Of a stretch of 64,000 bases of DNA, positions 45,801 to 51,319 are shown in pieces. Where the stretch lies: assembly GCA_008711295.1 (NCBI GenBank), contig VUYV01000615.1, forward strand, positions 155,196 through 219,195, given 5' to 3'. The notes under the pieces were generated by a model. The model saw only the letters and a program-made list of their open reading frames with translations. It did no database searches and had not been told where the DNA came from. The first letter of the stretch is position 1. Every line of letters starts with the position of its first letter. A program made the translations under genes and the position numbers. Source of the DNA: Anarhynchus alexandrinus (lineage: Eukaryota; Chordata; Aves; Charadriiformes; Charadriidae).

Positions 45801-46615
45801 GTTCTGGGCTTAATGTGTTGAGTTCTTAACTACGCTAGTGTAGTTCAAATACTAATATGAATGATATTTTACATACCAAAGGCCCATGTCATCTGTTAAA
45901 CCTGTTGTTATTTTTCCTTTGCTGGTATAGTCTGGTTTAGTACTTTCCTTTCTCTTGATTTTTTTGAGTTGGTCTTTCTGTTTTTAATCTTAACTGAAAA
46001 CAGTAGTGGTTTTCCATAGTTAAGATTGCAACCAAGTTTCCATTACAAATTTTTTCTTGATCAGAAAACTGCAACCTTGTTTTTAGTCTCAGAACCAATA
46101 GCTTATGTGTGGCTTTATATCAGAATTTATACAAAATATGGTAGGTTGGTTGAGAAGGGCCCCTGGGAAGGGGCTAGGTACTGGGGTACTGATGCAGATC
46201 ACGTGGGAAACAGTATCTTTATGCTGGAAGCATTCCATTTAAGAGTAGGACTTTCTTTCCTAAGTAAAGATTATCTGGATAAAGTATGAAATAACATCTC
46301 ACCTACCTGTGCAGGTTACCCATTAGCAGCTGGTACAAAAAGTTAATAACATGCTCTAATATGCGTGTTAACAACATGCTGTGACATGCATGTTAATAAC
46401 AAGTAGGATGAAGTTCCCTACTCTGAAAGTTATGATGTATTCACCTTTCCATCTCCCTAAGAAGTGCTCCTATGTGCCACCCAACTGTTGCCTGAGCACA
46501 GCAGTGTATAGAACCCTCAGCAACAAGATCATGTTAGTGAGAAACGATACAGTGCAAATTACATGATTAAATGTTCTAATGCTCTTATGTTTATTTTGTA
46601 GGTGGGAAGAGATGA
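756..46615 (+). CDS. ASPSCR1: ASPSCR1 (TUG/UBXD9), GLUT4-tethering UBX domain protein, 5'-partial, 14 coding exons
   Basis: Coding exons: 756-867, 5779-5879, 13454-13511, 14335-14408, 15196-15634, 22821-22960, 25381-25462, 26317-26383, 27298-27360, 27668-27720, 44190-44241, 44952-45021, 45351-45538, 46602-46615. All phases join, giving 503 residues plus a split first codon. With the 53 residues expected upstream the protein would be about 556 aa (human 553). Order along the protein: end of the TUG ubiquitin-like domain (exon at 756), second ubiquitin-like region (5779-14408), polar linker (15196-15634), helical segment with [17 protein letters not shown] (22821), UBX domain at about residues 385-465 (25381-44241), and the basic tail [11 protein letters not shown]. 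Family knowledge: TUG binds p97/VCP and retains GLUT4 vesicles at the Golgi matrix until insulin-triggered cleavage. Exons 1-2 are off the window. One intron uses a GC donor (22961). Confidence 0.97.
3839..3912 (-). repeat. CR1 LINE 3'-end fragment, antisense
   Basis: The segment starts with atcatagaatagtttgggtt and runs through a 'ggaaggggcatttaaaggtcatctagcc' type stretch. This is the reverse complement of the typical CR1 3' end, whose terminal repeat reads attctatgat on its own strand. Only the last ~70 bp of the element remain, as expected for a severely 5'-truncated copy. Confidence 0.85.
4575..5540 (+). mobile_element. CR1 LINE ORF2 fragment (linker plus N-terminal reverse transcriptase), defective
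   Basis: Translation of the plus strand with several stops and frame changes gives CR1 ORF2 pieces. These include [20 protein letters not shown] (5076-5135), [20 protein letters not shown] (5214-5273), [20 protein letters not shown] and [16 protein letters not shown] (5491-5538), the last being the conserved RT block before the catalytic DD box. The match stops abruptly near 5538, so both the 3' half of RT and the 3' UTR are missing. That is unusual for CR1, where copies are normally 5'-truncated. The element lies in sense orientation inside an ASPSCR1 intron. It cannot encode an active transposase. Confidence 0.9.
5779..5879 (+). CDS. ASPSCR1: ASPSCR1 coding exon 4
   Basis: The acceptor is tcctatag and the donor is gtgagc at 5880. 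It enters in phase 0 and leaves two bases (GG) of a codon. It encodes [20 protein letters not shown] and [13 protein letters not shown], the start of the second ubiquitin-like fold of TUG. The human counterpart [14 protein letters not shown] is the same. Confidence 0.96.
5880..13453 (+). other. ASPSCR1 intron 4 (7.6 kb)
   Basis: I see no gene, no recognisable mobile element and no RNA gene here. There is a T tract of about 18 at 6704-6721 and otherwise unremarkable intron sequence. ORFs up to 124 codons on either strand (around 8596-9172) overlap each other on opposite strands and show no family signature, so they were not called. Confidence 0.6.
13454..13511 (+). CDS. ASPSCR1: ASPSCR1 coding exon 5
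   Basis: The acceptor is tattgcag and the donor is gtaggt at 13512. The first base completes GGG (Gly); the exon then reads [19 protein letters not shown] and ends in phase 0. It aligns with the human segment ending in PVCVYTRDE, within the second ubiquitin-like region. Confidence 0.95.
13512..14334 (+). other. ASPSCR1 intron 5
   Basis: An 823-bp intron with GT...AG ends. I see no internal feature. Confidence 0.7.
14335..14408 (+). CDS. ASPSCR1: ASPSCR1 coding exon 6
   Basis: The acceptor is tgttgcag and the donor is gttggg at 14409, a weaker GT site. It encodes [20 protein letters not shown] and SAII, leaving AG of an Arg codon. The [11 protein letters not shown] motif is characteristic of ASPSCR1/TUG and closes the second ubiquitin-like fold. 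Confidence 0.95.
14409..15195 (+). other. ASPSCR1 intron 6
   Basis: A 787-bp intron containing an A-rich stretch (about 14480-14520) and T-rich stretches (14656-14690). No gene is seen. Confidence 0.65.
15196..15634 (+). CDS. ASPSCR1: ASPSCR1 coding exon 7 (439 bp, variable polar linker)
   Basis: The acceptor is ttctttaag and the donor is gtaagg at 15635. The exon starts with the last base of Arg, continues [16 protein letters not shown], contains [18 protein letters not shown] and [15 protein letters not shown], and ends KDQEQ in phase 0. The anchors TPFVPF.G.GQRLG and [13 protein letters not shown] are shared with human; the rest is a diverged, Ser/Glu/Pro-rich linker. It ends near residue 314. 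Known for human: the ASPSCR1-TFE3 fusion of alveolar soft part sarcoma joins after exon 7 (about residue 311), which matches this boundary and supports the exon count. Confidence 0.95.
20294..20312. repeat. (TG)n microsatellite
   Basis: An uninterrupted TG dinucleotide run of about nine and a half units inside ASPSCR1 intron 7. Confidence 0.9.
21690..22056 (+). mobile_element. CR1 LINE 3' fragment, sense, 5'-truncated
   Basis: The segment runs from the ORF2 C-terminal/3' UTR junction to the element end. A characteristic stretch is the conserved CR1 passage around 21766-21980, whose translation includes [20 protein letters not shown] and [20 protein letters not shown]. It then continues through ggttggacttgatgatctta to gcaacgattctatgaa, the CR1 3' terminus. 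It is only about 370 bp, a typical 5'-truncated insertion. The reading frame (21764-21979) is a relic, not a host gene. Confidence 0.92.
22821..22960 (+). CDS. ASPSCR1: ASPSCR1 coding exon 8
   Basis: The acceptor is attctgtag. The exon encodes [40 protein letters not shown] and AQLQSE, leaving AG of Arg. The donor is gcaagt (AG|GCAAGT), a GC splice site instead of GT, and it fits the strict consensus typical of GC-AG introns. LPDEFFE.TVDDVR.RLAQL.SER matches human TUG. This part precedes the UBX domain. Confidence 0.95.
22961..25380 (+). other. ASPSCR1 intron 8, GC-AG type (2.4 kb)
   Basis: The intron begins GCAAGT and ends ATCTAG. Reading the exons with any nearby GT donor breaks the frame or the conserved [10 protein letters not shown] sequence, so the GC donor is needed. 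No other feature is seen inside. Confidence 0.85.
25381..25462 (+). CDS. ASPSCR1: ASPSCR1 coding exon 9
   Basis: The acceptor is gtatctag and the donor is gtagcc at 25463. The first G completes Arg; the exon then reads [20 protein letters not shown] and KLERYPK, ending in phase 0. It aligns with human [20 protein letters not shown]. This is the helix leading into the UBX domain. Confidence 0.96.
25463..26316 (+). other. ASPSCR1 intron 9
   Basis: An 854-bp intron. It contains a short low-complexity stretch with repeated acttaact words at about 25859-25896. No gene is seen. Confidence 0.65.
26317..26383 (+). CDS. ASPSCR1: ASPSCR1 coding exon 10 (UBX domain start)
   Basis: The acceptor is tgacttag and the donor is gtaaga at 26384. 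It encodes [20 protein letters not shown] and ET, leaving G. This is the first strands of the UBX domain, including the RxRFPD-type motif used by UBX proteins in contact with the p97/VCP N domain. Human has VALRVLFPDRYVLQGFFRPS. Confidence 0.97.
26384..27297 (+). other. ASPSCR1 intron 10
   Basis: A 914-bp intron with an A-rich stretch at 26767-26836. No gene or known repeat is recognised. Confidence 0.65.
27298..27360 (+). CDS. ASPSCR1: ASPSCR1 coding exon 11 (UBX domain)
   Basis: The acceptor is ttttcacag and the donor is gtgagt at 27361. It encodes (V)[20 protein letters not shown], ending with the first base of Phe. It is the UBX helix and following strand; human has [20 protein letters not shown]. 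Confidence 0.96.
27361..27667 (+). other. ASPSCR1 intron 11
   Basis: A 307-bp GT-AG intron. I see nothing in it. Confidence 0.75.
27668..27720 (+). CDS. ASPSCR1: ASPSCR1 coding exon 12 (UBX domain)
   Basis: The acceptor is aacttcag and the donor is gtaagg at 27721. It encodes (F)[17 protein letters not shown] and ends in phase 0. It corresponds to human FITPPKTVLDDHTQTLFQ in the UBX fold, where the 'TPP' stretch is the loop equivalent to the FPR loop of other UBX domains; here it reads APP. Confidence 0.95.
30890..31260. promoter_or_regulatory. AT-rich segment with clustered TAATTA words, possible non-coding regulatory element
   Basis: Three TAATTA homeodomain-type core words lie within 51 bp (30962-30967, 30973-30978, 31007-31012), in a ~370-bp stretch without recognisable repeats. 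The first two are spaced by about one helical turn. Such clusters are common in conserved enhancers of development genes but also arise in AT-rich sequence by chance. No conservation data are available to me. Confidence 0.2.
31430..31905 (+). mobile_element. Ancient CR1-type LINE 3' fragment, sense
   Basis: The segment follows the general order of a CR1 ORF2 end and 3' UTR: 'ttgaataatgtgtgcagatc', then 'ctggtctc', 'ggtgcagagaaggggaatga', 'tggaatggctcctgcataag', a stretch like 'gtggaattccttgtcac' and finally 'gtattaggggaaagtatcac'. It is strongly diverged, so it belongs to an old family instead of the young avian copies. The ORF at 31454-31666 is part of this relic ([20 protein letters not shown]). 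Confidence 0.75.
36240..36780. promoter_or_regulatory. CpG-dense islet inside ASPSCR1 intron 12
   Basis: CpG dinucleotides are clearly denser here than in the surrounding intron, for example around 36257-36295, 36378-36390, 36518-36605 and 36650-36680. ORFs of 60-70 codons are open on both strands because of the CpG bias, none with a recognisable family. An intragenic CpG island, alternative promoter or old retrocopy are possible. Nothing in the sequence decides between them. Confidence 0.25.
38869..38901. other. Poly-T, single N, poly-A: likely assembly join
   Basis: Twenty-two T (38869-38890) are followed by one N (38891) and ten A (38892-38901). A single ambiguous base at the switch from T to A suggests two reads or contigs were joined at homopolymers. 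Real sequence between the two tracts may be missing. Confidence 0.7.
40365..40440 (+). repeat. Possible old interspersed repeat trace
   Basis: The words gtgctggatcaggtccaagg and cagtatcctgactgtgctg resemble a passage ('tgctggatcagacc..tggtcc..cagtatcctg') found in many copies in sauropsid genomes. The match is short and from memory, so only a weak call is made. Confidence 0.3.
41230..41628 (+). mobile_element. CR1 LINE 3' fragment with internal low-complexity insertion, sense
   Basis: The left part reads like the CR1 ORF2 end (ggggttgttaagcctcgaaa, ctctggggagatcttgtcaa). The right part is the CR1 3' UTR (ggttgtggagtctccatccc, aacctgctctagctgaccct) and ends near cctcaacagttcagtgattt. Between them, at about 41412-41450, is a G-run followed by an A/C-rich stretch that replaces the expected 'aggaaaaacttctttac' segment, so the copy is scrambled or slipped. 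Confidence 0.85.
42112..42140 (+). repeat. Short tandem duplication
   Basis: The 14-mer aatagctaaggatt occurs at 42112-42125 and again at 42127-42140, a 15-bp tandem period. Confidence 0.85.
43640..43850 (+). repeat. Possible ancient CR1-like 3' fragment
   Basis: Diverged similarity to the old CR1 3' region: 'aattcaggctggatttataa', 'aggatagactgcatcttgga', 'gggcatagctggattttcca'. The upstream words aacatttgcagatgaagtaa (43527 onward) could also belong to it. This is weak and based on remembered consensus. Confidence 0.35.
44190..44241 (+). CDS. ASPSCR1: ASPSCR1 coding exon 13 (UBX domain end)
   Basis: The acceptor is ttgctgcag and the donor is gtgagt at 44242. It encodes [17 protein letters not shown] plus the first base of Gly/Asp. 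It aligns with human ANLFPAALVHLGAEEPA, the last strand of the UBX domain. It lies 16.5 kb from the previous exon but phases agree. Confidence 0.96.
44242..44951 (+). other. ASPSCR1 intron 13
   Basis: A 710-bp GT-AG intron. I see nothing in it. Confidence 0.7.
44952..45021 (+). CDS. ASPSCR1: ASPSCR1 coding exon 14
   Basis: The acceptor is tttaaacag and the donor is gtatgt at 45022. It encodes (D)[20 protein letters not shown] and VA, leaving AG of Arg. The human counterpart is VYLEPGLLEHAISPSAADVL followed by VARYM, so the [13 protein letters not shown] core is diagnostic. Confidence 0.96.
45022..45350 (+). other. ASPSCR1 intron 14
   Basis: A 329-bp intron with a T/C-rich acceptor tract (ttgcttttcttcctcag). 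No other feature. Confidence 0.75.
45351..45538 (+). CDS. ASPSCR1: ASPSCR1 coding exon 15 (C-terminal region)
   Basis: The acceptor is cttcctcag and the donor is gtatca at 45539. The exon reads (R)[18 protein letters not shown] onward, is Ser/Glu/Pro-rich, and ends [10 protein letters not shown] plus G. The end matches human GKVPKWLKLP, the conserved C-terminal tail. If the intron were retained the frame would stay open to a stop at 45649-45651, adding about 37 residues. Confidence 0.95.
45539..46601 (+). other. ASPSCR1 intron 15
   Basis: A 1,063-bp GT-AG intron. It contains a short minisatellite at 46342-46402. No gene is seen. Confidence 0.75.
46342..46402 (+). repeat. 25-bp tandem repeat, about 2.4 copies
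   Basis: Units start gttaataacatgct (46342), gttaacaacatgct (46367) and gttaataacaag (46392). The first two are 25 bp and differ at several positions. It lies inside the last ASPSCR1 intron, about 200 bp before the terminal exon. Confidence 0.8.
46602..46615 (+). CDS. ASPSCR1: ASPSCR1 terminal coding segment (exon 16), 14 nt
   Basis: The acceptor is tattttgtag. GT completes Gly, followed by GGG AAG AGA TGA, giving the protein end LKLPGGKR-stop. Human ends LKLPASKR-stop at the same exon boundary, which is why this was chosen instead of reading through 45539. The 3' UTR follows directly. A canonical AATAAA is found at 47723-47728. Confidence 0.88.
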
Positions 46616-47722
46616 AACATTTTGGGCTGCTGGATCAGTGAGCAGTCAGCTGTGCCTCTTTCCTGATGAACTTATTCAGAATGTGTAAGAAGTTGTTGGT
46701 GGCCCTGGAGAGATCTAATCTGTATGAACATTAGTTATAAATAGAAAATTGCTATTTCAGATGCTAGCTTCACCTTTTGGAGGAGTGGAAGGCCTGTTTG
46801 TGGTCTTCATTGACTACAGAAGCAAGGTTAGAGGGTAAATTTAAGGTTTCTTGCATGCAAATAATATGAATAGAGAATTAATGGGGAAATAATTCCTATG
46901 TACTTTCTGTGAAGGACTTTGTTTCCATCCGTATTTTTAAATTCAAATCTTCCCAGTTCTACCTTCAGAGAGAACTTGAGTCTAGCTGCCTGAATTCTAG
47001 CATCAAGATACAATCTGATTCAGTTTCACCTATAGTTAAGTGCTGCCTAGAACAAGACCTCTCTGCTTCTTGCTGGCTGGGGTTAGTGCTGCTGATAATT
47101 CTGGGCATAGATGGCTGGAAAGTGGGTGCAAAGGGACCGTTTAGGTCACTTAAAACAGTTTAAACAGGCTTTTCCTGCGAACCTCTTGATCTGCTGCACT
47201 TGTATGGTTTTCTGTTGCCAGAATCTTGTTAACAAAGAACACAGGTATCTGTTAATGGAATGCATGTGGAGTTTGTTTCTGCCCCAAGCTCTGTGTTTTA
47301 TTTTCACTACATATAATTAACATCACTAATTACAGTTACAGTGAGGAAAAAACATCCAGTAAAAGGGTCTCTTCACGTGACCTTTGATCTATGGACTTCT
47401 GTGGTCCGAATGTTTCCACAGCAGAGTAGCCGTGCTCTGCAGCGCAGTTAGTGTGCAGAGGGAAGCGCTAGTCCGGATCTTTGCCTCCTGGAGACGTTGT
47501 ACTGGGACGAACGTTGTTGGTTAGAATTGCGCTTATATTGGAGGTGAACTCTATAGTGCCACAGTAGCCATGGTGTGTATTTTATTTGAAATCTTCTCCA
47601 TGGATCAGTGATTCATGTTGGACAGCTGGGGTTCCCTGTTACGGTAATAACATGTTTTCCATTTTCCCTGTATAGATAATTGTTCCCTGAACTACGTGTG
47701 CATCTGCACAATTTGTAGACGT

Positions 47723-47728
47723 AATAAA
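47723..47728 (+). terminator. Candidate ASPSCR1 polyadenylation signal
   Basis: AATAAA within gtaataaagc, about 1.1 kb after the stop. It is the first canonical hexamer I see downstream on the plus strand. Use is inferred; a variant hexamer closer to the stop could be used instead. Confidence 0.3.
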
Positions 47729-49896
47729 GCAGAGCGGCCATAGGAGGCCTTTTTGTCGGTCTCTTTGATAATATGTTTCTTCCCCTAGTGCTCAGTTTCT
47801 CTGTCAGTTCACAGGAACCTGCTCCCTTTTCAATGGGCCTGTCATGCCTCATTCCCTTCCTCCCATTTTTTTTCAACAAAGCAAAATGGAGCTTTGTACC
47901 ATCTGAATGAACTTCAAAGTGGCTAGAAAGGGCACCCAGGGTTCCTGGCACTTGTCATTGTCTCCCAGCCTGGCCAACATTTCCCTTCAGGTCTAATTAC
48001 TTCCAAATGCTCCCAGATGCTTTGAAGAAACTCAGAGGGAGGGGGAGGCATGAAAGAAAGGTGGAAGAGGAACAGGGAGACTCAAAGTGGAGGGAGCAGA
48101 ATGCTTTAGCAAAAATGTTGATTGATTTCTTATATGACACCCAAACATAAACAGGGAATGTGTGCGGCCGCTGGTAGTGGGGAATGCAAAAGCACTATGT
48201 ACAGCTGCTGCTCTAAATCCTTGCTGTGGAAAGCAAGTCCTTCTTGCACTTGACAGGCTGTAAAAGACATACTACAGGGGAAAAAAAAAAGTTAAAATAA
48301 TGTTTGAAGTTTATTACTTCAGTGGATTAAGCGTGGGCTGAGCCTACGCTCAATAGGACTATCTGTATCTTGGTTCAGGTGCTATGTCAGGCTTACTCAT
48401 TTCACAGAGGCCAGAGGTAGACTGTAGCTAGAGCTGCTTTGCTGAATTTATGCAGATATATCAGGGGCCAACTAATAGCCGTAGCTAACGATAGGTGATG
48501 ATATACTTGTGCTGGAGCTTTTGATTCACAGGGTTAGAATAAACAGAAGCAGTCTGGTTGGTAGGAAGTTGTAGTGTGCTTTCAGTTATGCTAGTCTTGT
48601 TTTTCGAAGAGCACAGGCAATATCAAATAGTACTGATTTGCTTAGCTATTTTGATTCCACCAGTTTTGACAAAGAGCTAGCACCATAACTATCGCCTGCA
48701 AGTACCTGACAAGGGAAAACGGAAGGAAAAGTTTAGGGACACAAGCAGCAATATCATTATTACTGGGGCAGTTTCATGGGTTAAGCGGTGAGGATTAGGA
48801 GACTTCATATTGCTAACCACGTGCATTACCTCAGTCAGTTCTGCCCATGCTTGTCCATTCTTTAAGAGGGACAAGATGCCCCGATATTTAAAACTACAGG
48901 CTCTTCACTAAGGTAGCTGCCACAAGGATTCCTACCCTGCCACAGAGCAATGCACACAGATACCTGATGAGCTGGATTTGTTTCAGTATCACTTCTGCTA
49001 TAGTAGCTGAACTCATCCCTGGGGGTTTGGGGCATTCAAAGGTAGTATCGCTTGCATTTTTTTTGCTATTGCCTTTTTTTACCATATGGTTGTGGGGCTG
49101 AAGGCTGAACTAGGTCAGTTCCTTCATTGGTTTCATTGTACAGCTGCACAAACAGTTGTCTTGGCAAAGAGGCTGCGGGGCAGAGGGATGGGGCACTGCT
49201 TAAGCTGGTACTGTCATCAGAAAGAATGTGCATTAAATTGTGGTTTTAGGTGACGTTTCCAAGAGGCTGGTGTCCTGAGCGATGACCTTGATAGCTCTTG
49301 GCTGAAAGAGTATGGTGACCTAGCGAGCCTCCGCCTGCTACAGCTGTCAGTGGGGAAAAAATGTCTCACTATTCCTAATCATAAAGAGTACAGATAGCCA
49401 ACAACAGAGAGTGCAGTCCTTAAGACACGCCGGTGTCAGCTGTTTTCCGTGCAGCCAGCTATAGATTTCCCAACAAAGCCAGTTCAGTTGGGTGGGTCCT
49501 GCCTACATGTGTAAGGTTTCTAATTTCACAGCTTCCCCCCCGGCCCCCCTGCTGGCTGAGGGGCCAGGCTGTCCCGTGATGTGGGATTCTCACACATGCT
49601 GTTTGTTATTCTGTCCTTTTTCCTTTCGTCCTACAAAGATTTAGAGAAGAGGGTGGGTGAGGGGGAAACTTTGCAAGTCTTTGAAGCAACTTGACTTTCG
49701 ATGATTAATTGCAGCAAAGAGCCTACACAAGGGAGGGTGACTCGGTTTTAATTTATTGATGTTTCTTTGTGAGAACAAATTTATAGCAGAGGGGAAGCGG
49801 CTTCTGAGGAGAATATCAAATGGTTAAAAGGTTCCAAGCATTCTTTGATGTCACAGCCCTGGAGAAATACTGGAAGGTAGTGAGGGACAGACACTG

Positions 49897-49902
49897 TTTA
49901 TT
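49897..49902 (-). terminator. Candidate CENPX polyadenylation signal
   Basis: TTTATT on the plus strand is AATAAA on the minus strand, 526 bp beyond the CENPX stop. Another TTTATT lies around 49754. Assignment is uncertain. Confidence 0.25.
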
Positions 49903-50427
49903 TATAAAATAAAGATCAGTTACCTGCTTTTGGCAAGAGCCTCTGACTGGGCTCCTGTTAACAACCTATTCATTAGACTGGCTTGGAGCCGGACCTAAAG
50001 TTTCTGCCACAGCTGCCTGCTGAGGCGATGAGAGCCTGAAGTCTGGACGACATTTCCAGCCGTTAAGTCTTTCCATGCATCTCTGTGAAGCAGCACCTGT
50101 TTCTCACATTAGCTGAGAACACAACAGCATCGCACCGTGCTGTGAAGGGCAGGCTGCTGCTAAAGGAGTAAAGCAGGAAGATGGAAACCGGTTACGGACT
50201 GAGCCGGCCAGAGCAAGCGTGTGGCAGCCTCCTGTCAAAAATAGCATCTGACAGCACGGTTGCCTGGGGCTTTGTCGCGCTTGGTAAAGGAGAGGGGAAA
50301 CAGAAGCAAAATGGCAGAGAAAGAAAAAGTTGAGGCTGTTCTTCCTGGAGTACACTGAGGATGAGCCACATGTTCACTGTCAGGTCAGGATCTTCTGCTG
50401 GCAGGCCACGTGTGCTTCATGAGGCCT

Positions 50428-50442
50428 CTAGAAATCGAGAAG
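50428..50442 (-). CDS. CENPX: CENPX exon 5 (last 4 codons and stop)
   Basis: After the acceptor ccttgcag the exon reads CTT CTC GAT TTC TAG, giving LLDF-stop. Human CENPX ends VLPQLLLDF, so the tiny segment fits exactly and in phase. Confidence 0.9.
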   Translation of the reverse strand, partial: LLDF

Positions 50443-51195
50443 CTGCAAGGGGAGAGCAGTGAGCCAGTCAGCAGTCTGCCGGCTCCCTCAGCATCTCCCA
50501 CAAGGAAGAGGATTAAGTGCCTCCAGCCCCACATCCTTATCCTGTCCCAGAGCGGTCCAGCTCCTCCGTTACATACCAGCTGTGGCAGCACTTTCTCTAT
50601 GTGCTCAACATCCACTTTCTCCAGATCCTCCGCCCGGGCCTGCCGTGCTGCTCGTGCCGCGGCCTCTGCGCAAGGAAAGGCCGCTGAGGGGGGCCGGGGA
50701 CGGTACCTGCGGTCCCGCCGGGGCGCGGGGCTCGTCTTCGGGCAGGAGGACGCGCTCGGGAGCGCGGCGGGACGAGCCAGAGGCGGGCTGGGTGCTCGGG
50801 GAGGAGACGGGGGTGCCCGGCCGGGGGCCCCCCTCCAGCCGGTAACGGGCCCCCATGGCGGCTCGGGCGGACGCGGGGCCCGGCGCCGGGAGCAGAGACT
50901 GCGCGCTCACCTCGGACGAAGACCTTCAGCATCTCCGCCATCAGCAGCTGCGCGTCGCCGTTAACTGCAACGACAAAGCGCTTAGGGAAGGCGGGCGCCC
51001 GCCCCGCCCGGGCCCGCCGCCGCCCCGGTACCTCGGGTCCTCCCGTCCCGGAAGTGGAGGCGGAGCAGCCGGTCCACCGTCTCCTGCGGAGAGAGGAGAG
51101 CGGGTGAGCGGGCCGGGGGCGGCGCGGGGCTGAGCCCCCGACCGGGCCCGCCGCACCTTCCGGAAGCCGTCGGCGCGGCCGTCCCGCTCCTCCAT
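50428..51195 (-). CDS. CENPX: CENPX (MHF2/STRA13), histone-fold centromere and Fanconi pathway protein, complete, 5 exons
   Basis: Coding exons on the minus strand: 51195-51157, 51083-51032, 50964-50911, 50665-50577, 50442-50428. They join in phase to 249 nt, 82 residues plus stop (human 81). The protein starts MEERDGRADGFRKETVDRLL, continues RLHFRDGRTRVNGDAQLLMA and EMLKVFVRE, then ARAEDLEKVDVEHIEKVLPQ and ends LLLDF. The single histone fold fills most of it. Family knowledge: CENPX pairs with CENPS in the MHF tetramer that binds FANCM at stalled forks and joins CENP-T-W at kinetochores; CENPS is not in this window. The start has a strong Kozak context (GCGCCATGG). Introns are tiny (67-245 bp) and GT-AG. 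It is divergent from LRRC45 and convergent with ASPSCR1, as in human. Confidence 0.95.
50577..50665 (-). CDS. CENPX: CENPX exon 4
   Basis: The acceptor is ttgcgcag and the donor is gtatgt. It encodes (E)AAARAARQARAEDLEKVDVE then HIEKVLPQL. It matches the last two histone-fold helices of human CENPX (AEDALRVDVDQLEKVLPQL). Confidence 0.95.
50911..50964 (-). CDS. CENPX: CENPX exon 3
   Basis: The acceptor is tcgttgcag and the donor is gtgagc. It encodes (V)NGDAQLLMAEMLKVFVR plus G. It is the central long histone-fold helix, with human SGDALQLMVELLKVFV as the counterpart. Confidence 0.95.
51032..51083 (-). CDS. CENPX: CENPX exon 2
   Basis: The acceptor is tctccgcag and the donor is gtaccg. It encodes ETVDRLLRLHFRDGRTR plus G, the first histone-fold helix. 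Human has ELVSRLLHLHFKDDKTK. Confidence 0.94.
51157..51195 (-). CDS. CENPX: CENPX exon 1 with start codon
   Basis: It encodes MEERDGRADGFRK with donor gtgcgg. The ATG lies in GCGCCATGG. GFRK is shared with human (GSGFRKE). It begins 13 bases from the assembly gap, so its 5' UTR is mostly unseen. Confidence 0.9.
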
Positions 51196-51207
51196 GGCGC
51201 CGCCGGC

Positions 51208-51319
51208 NNNNNNNNNNNNNNNNNNNNNNNNNNNNNNNNNNNNNNNNNNNNNNNNNNNNNNNNNNNNNNNNNNNNNNNNNNNNNNNNNNNNNNNNNNNNN
51301 NNNNNNNNNNNNNNNNNNN
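51208..51319. other. Assembly gap, 112 N
   Basis: A run of 112 undetermined bases inside the CpG island, between the CENPX start codon and the LRRC45 gene body. The run length may not equal the true size. The first LRRC45 exon(s) may be hidden here. Confidence 0.98.

Larger units (their letters stand above)
46616..50427. other. Interval between ASPSCR1 stop and CENPX stop (convergent genes)
   Basis: This interval of 3.8 kb contains the 3' UTRs of both genes and their spacer. No coding exon, RNA gene or CR1 copy is recognised. Candidate polyadenylation hexamers are AATAAA at 47723-47728 (plus) and 49902-49897 (minus strand). A near-palindrome lies at 48330-48350. Sequence around 49560-50060 is repeat-free and of mixed composition. 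I cannot say where either transcript ends. Confidence 0.6.

Noticed and set aside
50410..50964. Plus-strand ORF of 184 codons opposite CENPX
   Set aside because: Ala/Gly/Arg-rich shadow of the CENPX exons in CpG-island DNA; no family resemblance.
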